DNA of 64,000 nucleotides from an uncultured Pelagibacteraceae bacterium (GTDB taxonomy: Bacteria > Pseudomonadota > Alphaproteobacteria > Pelagibacterales > Pelagibacteraceae). Location of the stretch: positions 1 to 64,000 of the forward strand of contig CABYFA010000006.1 in NCBI GenBank assembly GCA_902518155.1, written 5' to 3'. The stretch's first letter is position 1; each line of letters starts with the position of its first letter. Positions 27,278-35,861 of this stretch are shown piece by piece. Below the pieces are notes generated by a model. It searched no databases. It was not told the DNA's origin and saw only the letters and a program-made list of their open reading frames with translations. Position numbers and translations under genes: made by a program.

Positions 27278-28002
27278 GTGTTGCAGCCTATATACCCGTA
27301 AGGTTAAAAAGTAGTAGACTACCCAACAAAGCTATTTTGAAAATTGGCAATAAAACTATGGTAGAGCACGTTTTTGAAAACACATTAAAGTCTAAAATCA
27401 TAAAATATGTTTTTGTAGCTACATGTGATCCTGAGATTTATAATTTGATGAGAGAAAGAGGTGCCAATGTGATCATAACCTCAAGAAAACATAAAAGGGC
27501 TACAGATCGAGTATATGAAGCTTATAAAAAAACTGATCAAAGAATAAAAAAAAAAATAAAAAAAATTGTGATGGTCCAAGGGGATGATCCAATGTTAACT
27601 CCACAAATGATAGAAGCTGTTGTTAAATCTAATAACAATTATAACCAAGTTACTAATATTTGTAATAATATTAAATTAATCGACGCAAAGGACCCCAACA
27701 GAGTAAAAGTTGTAGTCAATAAAAAATTTGAGGCAGTATATTTTTCAAGAGAACCGATTGCAAATTCAAAAAAAAACAAAAAAAAATTTTTTCTTAAACA
27801 GGGAAATATATTCTGTTTTAGCCCTAAAATTTTAAGGAAATACTGTTCTTTACCACAATCAAAATTAGAAATTGTAGAGTCTGTCGATATGAATAGATAC
27901 TTGGAAAATAACGTTAGAATTTCAATGGTGTTATCTAAATACGATACAGTAAATGTAGATACTTTTAATGACTTAAAAAAAGTAAGAAAATTGATGAAAT
28001 AA
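27274..28002 (+). CDS. KdsB-like CMP-ulosonate cytidylyltransferase
   Basis: 242 residues related to 3-deoxy-manno-octulosonate cytidylyltransferase: AYIPVRLKSSRLPNKAIL (CTP loop), RATDRVYEAYKK (compare SGTDR in KdsB), MVQGDDPMLTPQMI (VQGDEP in KdsB) and VESVDMNRYLEN. It should transfer CMP to a 2-keto-3-deoxy acid. This looks like a specialised paralogue rather than housekeeping KdsB, because it is fused by overlap to an HpcH-type aldolase and lies in the variable island. Confidence 0.85.
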   Translation: MSVAAYIPVRLKSSRLPNKAILKIGNKTMVEHVFENTLKSKIIKYVFVATCDPEIYNLMRERGANVIITSRKHKRATDRVYEAYKKTDQRIKKKIKKIVMVQGDDPMLTPQMIEAVVKSNNNYNQVTNICNNIKLIDAKDPNRVKVVVNKKFEAVYFSREPIANSKKNKKKFFLKQGNIFCFSPKILRKYCSLPQSKLEIVESVDMNRYLENNVRISMVLSKYDTVNVDTFNDLKKVRKLMK

Positions 28003-28005
28003 TTT

Positions 28006-28995
28006 ATGATTAAAGAAAGTGATATAAGAAGTGATAAAACGTTGAAAGAATATCAAAAATTAGTTGATCAAGATTCAAGAAAATTATTAAAAAGAAAAAA
28101 AAATTTTAAATCCATAAATCTAAAAAAGCTAGGATTAGGAAAAATGACCTATGCTTTCACGAAAAAAGGTTATGATTATTTAGAATGTTCAAAAACAGGA
28201 ACATTAATTGTAAATCCAAGACCTACAAGAAAAGATTTATTTAAATTTTATAAAAGTTCAAAATCTAACGAATTTTGGTATGAAAAATTTTTTTTACCGA
28301 TGCAAAAACAAAGAGTAAATTTTACGATTAAACCAAAAATTGATTATCTAACAAAAAATTTTAAATCTTTTCAAAAAAAAAAAATTATTGATATAGGTTG
28401 TGGTTCTGGTGATTTTTTAATTAATTTAAAAAAAAAGTGGAAACATGCAAAATTGTATGGACTCGAACCTTCTGACAAAATGTCAGAGGAATTCAAAAAA
28501 AAAGATATAGTTATATTTAAAAATGTAATTGAGAAATTTAATCCTAAAAAAAAATTTGATTTAGTGACATGCTTTGAATTATTTGAGCATGTTTATGATC
28601 CCAATATATTCATTAAGTCTTTAAGTAATATTTTATCAAAAAATGGCTTATTATATTTAAGCACATTAAATGCAGTTGGATTTGATATAAAATATTTAAG
28701 AGAAAATTCAAAATCTATATATCCGCCATATCATCTTAATTTTTTTACAACAGAATCTATGTGTAAAATTTTAAGCTTAAATGGGTTTAAAAATATTAAA
28801 ATCATCACACCTGGAATGCTTGATTTTGATATCATTAATAAAAATCAAAAGTATGTGAAGGATCCAGTCATGAAAAAAATTTTACAAATACTTAACAATA
28901 AAAAGATAAATTTTTTGGAAATAAAAGAAATACAAAAAACCATTTATTCAAATAATTTGAGTTCACATATGTTGGTCATGGCAAAAAAGAAATAA
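28006..28995 (+). CDS. Class I SAM-dependent methyltransferase
   Basis: 329 residues. The SAM-binding motif is IIDIGCGSGDFLINL near residue 126, with LVTCFELFEHVYDP as motif IV and LYLSTLNAVGFD after it. The N-terminal 90 residues contain YLECSKTGTLIVNPRPTRKD, a degenerate version of the zinc-ribbon segment of sugar methyltransferases. The C-terminal part is Lys/Ile-rich. The substrate is probably the sugar made by the adjacent aldolase/cytidylyltransferase pair or its glycan. The stop overlaps the next start (TAATG). Confidence 0.75.
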   Translation: MIKESDIRSDKTLKEYQKLVDQDSRKLLKRKKNFKSINLKKLGLGKMTYAFTKKGYDYLECSKTGTLIVNPRPTRKDLFKFYKSSKSNEFWYEKFFLPMQKQRVNFTIKPKIDYLTKNFKSFQKKKIIDIGCGSGDFLINLKKKWKHAKLYGLEPSDKMSEEFKKKDIVIFKNVIEKFNPKKKFDLVTCFELFEHVYDPNIFIKSLSNILSKNGLLYLSTLNAVGFDIKYLRENSKSIYPPYHLNFFTTESMCKILSLNGFKNIKIITPGMLDFDIINKNQKYVKDPVMKKILQILNNKKINFLEIKEIQKTIYSNNLSSHMLVMAKKK

Positions 28996-29993
28996 TGAGG
29001 AAAATCAATGTTGCAATTGCTGGATTTGGTGTAGTAGGGAAAAAAAGATATGAAATTTTAAAAAAAATAAAAGAAGTAAATATAGTTGCTATAAGTGATA
29101 TAAATACCAAGAACTCACCAAAAAATAAAGATATCAAATTTTTTTCTAATTATCAAAAATTATTTAATTTTAGATTAGATGCAATATTTATTAGTTTGCC
29201 AAATAAAATTGCGGCTGAGGCAACAATTAATTCTCTTAAAAAAGAAATAAATGTTTTTTGTGAAAAACCACCTGCTAGAAGTTATAAAGATTTTCTAAAA
29301 ATATATAATGTTTATAAAAATCATAAAAATTTAAAAATAAAATACGGTTTTAATCATAGATATCATGACTCAGTTATTATCGCAAAGGATGCAATTAAAA
29401 AAAAAAGGTACGGGAAATTAATAAATATTCGTGGTCTTTATGGTAAAAGTAAAATTATTAATTTTAAAGGTCAATGGCGATCATCAAAAATTTTGGCAGG
29501 CGGTGGTATATTATTGGACCAAGGAATTCATTTACTAGATATTTTGATCTTTTTCTGTGGTGATTTTTTAGCTGTTAAAAGTTTTATATCAAATAAATTT
29601 TGGTCATATAGAGTTGAAGACAATGCTTATTCTTTAATAAAGTTTAAGAATAATGTAGTTGCAATGATTCATTCAACTGCAACACAATGGCAACATAAAT
29701 TTCGTGTGGAAATTATCATGGAAAAAGGTCAAATAAATTTAAATGGAATTTTGTCAGGATCAAAATCATATGGAGATGAAAAAATTGAAATTATTCCTAA
29801 GCTTGTAAAGAAAAGTCATAAAAAAAAATTTTTGTCTTTTAAAAAAGATTTATCTTGGGATAGGGAAACTAACGAGTTTATTGACTCTTTAAAAATGAAT
29901 AAAAAAATAAAAACAGGTAATATTGAAGATGCTAAAAGAGTTATGAACTTAGTTGATAAAATATATAAATCAGATAAATCTTGGAATAGTTAA
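28995..29993 (+). CDS. Gfo/Idh/MocA-family oxidoreductase
   Basis: 332 residues. N-terminal VAIAGFGVVGKKRYEIL binds NAD(P); VFCEKPPARSYKDF carries the conserved EKP motif; YGFNHRYHDS and GGGILLDQGIHLLDI carry the active-site Lys/His region of the family. These enzymes oxidise or reduce a hydroxyl of a sugar or inositol. It overlaps both neighbours by one base (TAATG), which indicates tight coupling in the 26.6-30.6 kb sub-operon. Confidence 0.85.
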   Translation: MRKINVAIAGFGVVGKKRYEILKKIKEVNIVAISDINTKNSPKNKDIKFFSNYQKLFNFRLDAIFISLPNKIAAEATINSLKKEINVFCEKPPARSYKDFLKIYNVYKNHKNLKIKYGFNHRYHDSVIIAKDAIKKKRYGKLINIRGLYGKSKIINFKGQWRSSKILAGGGILLDQGIHLLDILIFFCGDFLAVKSFISNKFWSYRVEDNAYSLIKFKNNVVAMIHSTATQWQHKFRVEIIMEKGQINLNGILSGSKSYGDEKIEIIPKLVKKSHKKKFLSFKKDLSWDRETNEFIDSLKMNKKIKTGNIEDAKRVMNLVDKIYKSDKSWNS

Positions 29994-30598
29994 TGCTAAA
30001 AAAATACCTCACTAACAGCAAAAATATCAACTCTTTTTCAAAGAAATACATCAGTTATTTACAAAATGTATTTAATTCTTTGGACTTTAAAAAATTAGAT
30101 GATCTTGAAAGAGAGTTTTTAAAAATAAGAGCCAGGAATTCAACAATTTTTTCTATAGGGAATGGTGGAGCATCCGCTACGTCAATGACATTAGCAAATG
30201 ATGTAGGATTTGACATATTAAAAAAAACAAAAAAAAAAGGGTTTAGGATTGTTAATCTTTGTGACAACAATTCTATAATTACAGCAATCGCAAATGATGT
30301 TGGTTATGAAAAAATATTTATTGAACAACTTAAATTACACTATAAAAAAAATGATGCCTTAATAATCTTTTCTGCTTCAGGAAATTCAAAAAATATTTTA
30401 AATGCAGCAAAATGGATTAGAGAAAAAAAAGGTAAAGTTTTTAGTATTGTTGGATTTGATGGGGGAAAAATTAAGAAATATTCAGACATTTGTTTACATT
30501 TTAAATCTCAAAAAAATGAATATGGCCCAGTTGAGGATTGTCAATTAATAGTAAATCACATACTAGCTCACTGGTTTCAAAAAATATTTAAAAAATAG
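29993..30598 (+). CDS. SIS-domain sugar isomerase, GmhA-like
   Basis: 201 residues with IFSIGNGGASATSMTLANDVG, closely like the sedoheptulose-7-phosphate isomerase GmhA signature (GNGGSA-x-x-A-x-H), although the usual downstream histidine is replaced by Asn/Asp in LANDVG. LIIFSASGNSKNILNAA is the second SIS phosphate loop, and the C-terminal DCQLIVNHILAHWF is GmhA-like. It probably isomerises a ketose phosphate to an aldose phosphate. The altered metal/His position means a different substrate is possible. Confidence 0.8.
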   Translation: MLKKYLTNSKNINSFSKKYISYLQNVFNSLDFKKLDDLEREFLKIRARNSTIFSIGNGGASATSMTLANDVGFDILKKTKKKGFRIVNLCDNNSIITAIANDVGYEKIFIEQLKLHYKKNDALIIFSASGNSKNILNAAKWIREKKGKVFSIVGFDGGKIKKYSDICLHFKSQKNEYGPVEDCQLIVNHILAHWFQKIFKK

Positions 30599-30604
30599 AT
30601 TTTT

Positions 30605-32235
30605 ATGTTTTTCTCAGATATTAGTGTTTGGGATACATTAAGTCATCCTTATAATTATAATGACTTAATAAGAGATATTTATTTTAAAAAAAAAAAAAAT
30701 TAAGAAAAAATTTTAACGAATGGATTGGAGAAATATCAAAAAGTTTTAAAAATGATATTGATTGGTGGGTAAATATAATTGGGGAAAGAAATAATCTTAA
30801 TTCTGATTTATTTCATTATCTTTGTATTCTTGAAACTTTAAAGGAACTAAAAAAAAAAAAAATTTATATAAAAAATATCGAAATAAATAATGATAATTTT
30901 AGAAAAATTATTTTGAAAAAAAAATTTTTAGTAAAAAATATAGTTATAAAAAATGAGATAAAGAGAAGTATAATAGAAGTCATAGCAATAATTTTTTACA
31001 GAGTTTACATTTTCATTTTAGCGAAAATTTATAAAAAGAGTATTTATCCAAGAATATCAATTGTGGATTATTTTTTAGTTGGAAATAATTTGTCTACTAA
31101 AAGGTATTATGGAGATTTAGAAAATAGAATTAAAAACAAAAATGTCTTTTTTGTTCCAACAATAATAAATACAAATGTTATAGATCTAATTAGTCTAGCT
31201 AAAAAAATAAAACTTAAAAAAAATTCATTTTTAAAAGAGTCTATAATAAGTGTTGATTATTTCTTAAATAGTATTTTCTATTTTTTTAGATTAAAAAAAT
31301 TCAACAGAAAATATAATAATATATTGGAATATGACTTTACCAAAATAATCTTTGATGAAATTAAATGTTTGAAAAATTATAATACTATTATTATAGCTTT
31401 AAATAATTATTTTTTTTTCAAATCTCTAAAAGAAAAAAACTTTGAAATTAAAACTTCTATAAATTGGTTTGAAAACACAGCTGTCGACAAGGGGTGGAAT
31501 TTCGGCTTGAATAAATTTTTTAAAAAAACAAATAGTTTTGGTTATCAAGGTTTTACTTGTTACAAAGATTTTTTGTGTTTAGATCCCGTTAAGCATGAGG
31601 TTAGATATCAATTAATCCCAAAAAAAATAGTAATTATCGGAAAAAAATATTTAAAACCTAAAATTGAATTTTATAAAAAATTAAAAATTTTACAGGGATT
31701 TGCTTACCGGTTTTCTTATTTAAGTGAGACTTATTCTAAGAAAAAAAATTTAATTTTAGTATCTTTAAATTTGGACAATAAAATTAATAAAGATATTGTT
31801 AATATAGTTAATAAATCTCAATTTTTAAAAAAAAAAAGGGTTGTTTTTAAAATTCATCCAGCCTTAAAATTTTGTAAAAAAGATTTAATAGATAAAAATC
31901 ATATTATCTCAAATGAACCATTTAAGGATCTAATCAAAAAAAGTAAAGTTTTTATCACAGCAGGTACTTCTAGCACTATGGTAGAGTCAATTTGCAATGG
32001 TGTGCCAGTTGTAATTCCTTTTAAGGATGATATGACGGAATTTTCATTAAAAAGTATAGATTCACCTAAACAATTATATAAAGTTTGCAAAAATGAAAAA
32101 AATTTCGATAAAACACTTAGTTATCTACTAAAAAAAAATAGTATTTATAGTTTAAAAAAACTTAATAAAATTAAGAATAACTATTTTAATTTGCACAAAA
32201 GTCATAAATTAATTGATTTTAGAAAACTTTTTTAA
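30605..32235 (+). pseudogene. Surface-polysaccharide GT-B-like transferase, frame interrupted at a 14-A tract
   Basis: ATG 30605 opens MFFSDISVWDTLSHPYNYND and continues to a run of 14 A at 30686-30699, after which TAA (30701) closes the frame. The -1 frame then reads uninterrupted from the same run (LRKNFNEWIGEISKSFKNDI) into the long frame ending at 32235. Together they give a coherent protein of about 540 residues. C-terminal KIHPALKF and TAGTSSTMVESICNGVPVVI are GT-B donor-site motifs. Twelve or fifteen A, or a -1 slip, would restore it. It may be a true pseudogene, a slippage-recoded gene or a consensus error. Confidence 0.75.
30686..30699 (+). repeat. A14 homopolymer at the frame break
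   Basis: Fourteen consecutive A follow ATTTT inside the coding region, exactly where the reading frame changes. The tract allows A-AAA-AAA-type tandem slippage by the ribosome and insertion slippage by RNA polymerase, both documented for long A runs in AT-rich bacteria. A second A14 run at 30849-30862 in the same gene is read in frame. Confidence 0.9.
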
Positions 32236-32238
32236 AAT

Positions 32239-33180
32239 ATGAAAAAAATAAAATATAAGATTTTGATTTCTGCTATTCCTTTAGTCCCTATTTTCAAAAA
32301 ATATAAAAAATTTTTTGATACTAAAAGGTATTCTATTGATCTTAAAAAAACAGACCAATATTTAAATGAAAATCAGTTACTAAAGATTATAGATAAATAT
32401 CATGGTGTTATTTGTGGTGATGATGAATTTTCTAGACGTGTACTTATGAAAGCCTCAAATTTAAAAGTAATATCGAAATGGGGTACAGGAATAAACTCTA
32501 TTGACTTAAATTTTGCAAAAATAAAAAAAATTAAAGTTTTAAATACACCATCTGCATTTAGTTATAGCGTAGCTACTATGGCTATAGGTATGATTTTGTC
32601 TTATTTTCGTAAAATAATTGATAATCACAACCTAATAAAAAAAAATAAATGGCCAAAGCTCCAAGGTGAAACTCTACATAATAAAAAAATTGGAGTTATA
32701 GGTGTTGGCAACATAGGAAAAAAAATTTTTGAAATGTTATTAGGATTCGAAACTATTAACTATGCAAATGACTTGAAAATTATCAATCGAAGTTTTTTGA
32801 AAAGATATAAAATAAAACAAGTATCCAAAAAAAAAATTTTTAGAGAGTCTGATATTTTGATTACAGCATCTGACTTAAATAAAAGTTCCTATCATTTATT
32901 AAATAAGAAAACATTAAAACTAATAAAAAAAAATGTGCTAATCGTCAACATTTCAAGAGGAAGTTTAATTGACAATAATGCACTTATAAAATTCCTAAAA
33001 AAAAATCCACATTCTGGAGCGTGTTTAGATGTTTTTGAGGATGAACCGCTGAAAAGAAATAGTAAATTTTTAAGTCTAAAAAACTGTATATTAACCAGTC
33101 ATAATGCATTTAATACATACTATGAAGTAGAAAAAACACATATAAATACTATAAATAATATTTTGAAAATATTACGTTAA
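32239..33180 (+). CDS. D-isomer-specific 2-hydroxyacid dehydrogenase family
   Basis: 313 residues. The NAD-binding motif IGVIGVGNIGKKIFEM is intact and the catalytic triad can be placed: Arg in VNISRGSLID, Glu in LDVFEDEPL and His in TSHNAF. The N-terminal region resembles phosphoglycerate dehydrogenase (VISKWGTGINSIDL). It reduces a 2-keto acid or oxidises a D-2-hydroxy acid. In the island it could supply a hydroxy-acid decoration or act on a ulosonate; its true substrate is unknown. The stop overlaps the next ATG. Confidence 0.83.
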   Translation: MKKIKYKILISAIPLVPIFKKYKKFFDTKRYSIDLKKTDQYLNENQLLKIIDKYHGVICGDDEFSRRVLMKASNLKVISKWGTGINSIDLNFAKIKKIKVLNTPSAFSYSVATMAIGMILSYFRKIIDNHNLIKKNKWPKLQGETLHNKKIGVIGVGNIGKKIFEMLLGFETINYANDLKIINRSFLKRYKIKQVSKKKIFRESDILITASDLNKSSYHLLNKKTLKLIKKNVLIVNISRGSLIDNNALIKFLKKNPHSGACLDVFEDEPLKRNSKFLSLKNCILTSHNAFNTYYEVEKTHINTINNILKILR

Positions 33181-34247
33181 TGAAAAATTTAAAAATTTTT
33201 AAGAATAAAAGAATATTAATTACAGGTCACACAGGTTTTAAGGGTTCATGGTTATCTTTGTGGTTTAAAAGTTTAGGTGCAGAAGTGTTAGGTATCTCAA
33301 AAGATATTCCTACTAATCCATCTCATTTTAAATTGATAAATTTAGAAAAAAAGATGAAAAACAAGTTTTTTGATATTACAAATTTAAGAAAATTAAAAAA
33401 AACATTCATTAATTACAAGCCTGACTATGTTTTTCACTTAGCGGCTCAATCACTAGTAAAAAAATCATATGAAGATCCTTTGCTAACTTATCAAACTAAT
33501 ACCATTGGAACTCTTAATGTTATGGAATGTTTAAGATCTTTAAAAAACGATTGTATCGCTATCATTATAACAAGTGACAAGAGTTACAAAAATTTAGAAA
33601 TTAAAAGAGGATATAGAGAGGAAGATATTTTAGGAGGCATTGATCCTTATAGTTCTTCAAAAGCATCTGCAGAATTGATTATTCAGACTTATTTCAATTC
33701 ATACTTAATTAAAAAAAAAAATATCAAACTTGGAGTTGCGAGAGCTGGAAATGTTGTTGGGGGTGGAGATTGGTCGAAAGATCGACTAATACCTGATTGT
33801 ATGAAATCATGGTCAAAAAATAAAAAAGTGCTCATCAGAAGCCCTAATTCTACAAGACCCTGGCAGCATGTGTTAGATGCATTATATGGATATATCACTC
33901 TTTCTTTACATTTAAAAAAAAACAACAGATTAAATGGAAACGTATTTAATTTTGGTCCATCATTAAATGCTAATTTTAAAGTTATAGATGTTTTAAATTT
34001 AGCTAAAAAATCTTGGAACAAAGTTTTTTGGAGGATTATTAAGGACAAAAAAATAGTATACGAAAGTAATTTGCTTAAATTAAATTCTTCGAAAGCAAAA
34101 TCAATTTTGAAATGGAGTTGTAATTTAAATTTTAAAGAAACAATTTATTTTGTTACAGACTGGTACAAGTATTATTATATCAATAATAAAAATATGTACG
34201 ATTTTTCTTTAAAACAAATTGATTCTTATTGTAAAAAAATAAGATAG
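33180..34247 (+). CDS. rfbG: CDP-glucose 4,6-dehydratase
   Basis: 355 residues, the usual family length. ILITGHTGFKGSWLSLWFKS is the characteristic RfbG N-terminus, followed by VFHLAAQSLVKKSYEDP, TSDKSYKN and the YSSSKASAE active-site Tyr-x-x-x-Lys; ARAGNVVGGGDWSKDRLIPD is specific to CDP-glucose dehydratases. It turns CDP-glucose into CDP-4-keto-6-deoxyglucose. The partner CDP-glucose-forming enzyme is the next gene, in reversed order from Salmonella. Confidence 0.92.
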   Translation: MKNLKIFKNKRILITGHTGFKGSWLSLWFKSLGAEVLGISKDIPTNPSHFKLINLEKKMKNKFFDITNLRKLKKTFINYKPDYVFHLAAQSLVKKSYEDPLLTYQTNTIGTLNVMECLRSLKNDCIAIIITSDKSYKNLEIKRGYREEDILGGIDPYSSSKASAELIIQTYFNSYLIKKKNIKLGVARAGNVVGGGDWSKDRLIPDCMKSWSKNKKVLIRSPNSTRPWQHVLDALYGYITLSLHLKKNNRLNGNVFNFGPSLNANFKVIDVLNLAKKSWNKVFWRIIKDKKIVYESNLLKLNSSKAKSILKWSCNLNFKETIYFVTDWYKYYYINNKNMYDFSLKQIDSYCKKIR

Positions 34248-34255
34248 AAATAATT

Positions 34256-34948
34256 ATGAAAGTTGTAATTTTAGCTGGAGGATTTGGTACTAGAATCTCA
34301 GAATATACAAAAACAATTCCCAAACCTATGATTAAAATAAACGGGAAACCACTAATAATGTATATCATTGATCATTATGTTTCATACGGCCATAAGGAAT
34401 TTTATATTGCTCTTGGCTATAAAGGCAACGTAATAAAAAAATACTTTCAAAACTATAAGAATTCAAAAATTAAAATTAATTTTATTGAAACAGGTTTAAA
34501 GACAATGACAGGTGGGAGAATTAAGAGATTAGGTAAATTTCTTAAAGGTGAAACATTCCTTGCTACCTACGGAGATGGAATATCTAATGTGGACTTGAAA
34601 AAGTTAGTCAAATTTCATCAAAAAAGTAAAAAACTTGTTACATTAACTGCTGTAAGACCACCTGCAAGATTTGGTACTATTAAGTTGAATAGAAATAAAG
34701 TTTCTTATTTTAAAGAAAAATCTAGCCTTGATGAGGGCTGGATTAATGGTGGGTTTTTTGTGATAAATTATAAATTTTTAAGGTTTATAAAAAATGATAA
34801 TACATTTTTAGAGAGAGAACCCTTTGAACTTTTGACAAGAAAAAATCAACTTGCAGGATATAGACATAAAGGATTTTGGCAATGTATGGACACTCTGCGT
34901 GATAAGGAAATTTTAGAAAAAAAAATTAAACAAAAAAATTTTGAGTAA
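34256..34948 (+). CDS. rfbF: Glucose-1-phosphate cytidylyltransferase
   Basis: 230 residues, somewhat shorter than the usual 257. VILAGGFGTRISEYTKTIPK is the RfbF nucleotide-binding motif (Leu replaced by Ile in the R-L/I position), with FYIALGYKG, TYGDGISNVD, EGWINGGFFV and GFWQCMDTLRDKE all as in the family. It makes CDP-glucose from CTP and glucose 1-phosphate for RfbG. It lies 8 bases after rfbG and overlaps the next SDR gene by 8 bases. Confidence 0.92.
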   Translation: MKVVILAGGFGTRISEYTKTIPKPMIKINGKPLIMYIIDHYVSYGHKEFYIALGYKGNVIKKYFQNYKNSKIKINFIETGLKTMTGGRIKRLGKFLKGETFLATYGDGISNVDLKKLVKFHQKSKKLVTLTAVRPPARFGTIKLNRNKVSYFKEKSSLDEGWINGGFFVINYKFLRFIKNDNTFLEREPFELLTRKNQLAGYRHKGFWQCMDTLRDKEILEKKIKQKNFE

Positions 34949-35861
34949 AAAAATTTTAATCACTGGTGGAACTGGTTTCATAGGTTTTCATCTATCAAAA
35001 AAATGTCTAAGTCTTGGGTGGTCTGTCACTAGTTTATCTTCACAAAGTCCTAAACCTCAAAAAAAACTTAAAAGTGTCAAATATTTGAAGATTGATATAA
35101 CAAACAAAAATAAACTATCAAAAATCAACAAAAACTTTGATTATATAGTTAACTTAGCTGGATACGTAGATCATACTAATAAAAAAAAGACCTTAGAAAG
35201 TCATTATATTGGTTGTAAAAATCTTGCATCTATTTTTGTAAATGAAAATATAAAAAAATTTATTCAAGTTGGATCTAGCATAGAGTATGGAAAATTAAAA
35301 TCTCCACAAATTGAAAATAAGAATAATAAACAATCAACATATTCAGTTTATGGAAAGGCAAAGCTTTTAAGCACAAAATTTTTGATAGACTTAAATAAAA
35401 AAAATAATTTTCCCTCATCAATAATTAGACTTTATTTAGTTTATGGTCCAAACCAAGATATAAATCGTGTTATTCCAATAACAATTAAGAATGCTTTAGA
35501 TAACAAGAGATTTGATTGTTCAAATGGTTTACAATATCGTGACTTTACATATATTGATGATGTAGTTGTTGCGATTTTAAAATTATTAAAAAGTAAAAAA
35601 ACAAATGGTGAAATAATAAATATTGGAAGCGGAAAACCTGTAAGAGTTAGAACTTTAATCAAAAAAATTTGTCAAATAGTTGGGTCTGGTAAACCAGTTT
35701 TTGGTAATATTAAAATGAGGAAAGATGAAACAATGGTCTTATACCCAAATATTCATAAAGCTAAAAAAATTTTAAAATGGAAGCCAAAAATTAGTCTTAA
35801 TGCTGGTTTACAGAAAACTATAAAATATTACAAAAATGAAAAATTTATTGATAATTTCTAA
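34941..35861 (+). CDS. NAD-dependent epimerase/reductase (SDR), likely CDP-sugar processing
   Basis: 306 residues from a TTG start that overlaps rfbF. ILITGGTGFIGFHLSKKC is the NAD(P) motif; QVGSSIEYG and VYGKAKLLS give the catalytic Ser and Tyr-x-x-x-Lys. Position immediately after rfbF suggests it reduces or epimerises CDP-4-keto-6-deoxyglucose, as RfbJ or related synthases do. No RfbH-type dehydrase (C3 deoxygenation) is seen nearby, so the product is probably a CDP-6-deoxyhexose rather than a 3,6-dideoxyhexose. This is inference. Confidence 0.78.
   Translation: MSKKILITGGTGFIGFHLSKKCLSLGWSVTSLSSQSPKPQKKLKSVKYLKIDITNKNKLSKINKNFDYIVNLAGYVDHTNKKKTLESHYIGCKNLASIFVNENIKKFIQVGSSIEYGKLKSPQIENKNNKQSTYSVYGKAKLLSTKFLIDLNKKNNFPSSIIRLYLVYGPNQDINRVIPITIKNALDNKRFDCSNGLQYRDFTYIDDVVVAILKLLKSKKTNGEIINIGSGKPVRVRTLIKKICQIVGSGKPVFGNIKMRKDETMVLYPNIHKAKKILKWKPKISLNAGLQKTIKYYKNEKFIDNF

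Noticed and set aside
30849-30862. Another A14 tract in the interrupted glycosyltransferase as a second frameshift
   Set aside because: The -1 frame continues coherently through it into the main reading frame; no stop or loss of similarity was seen.
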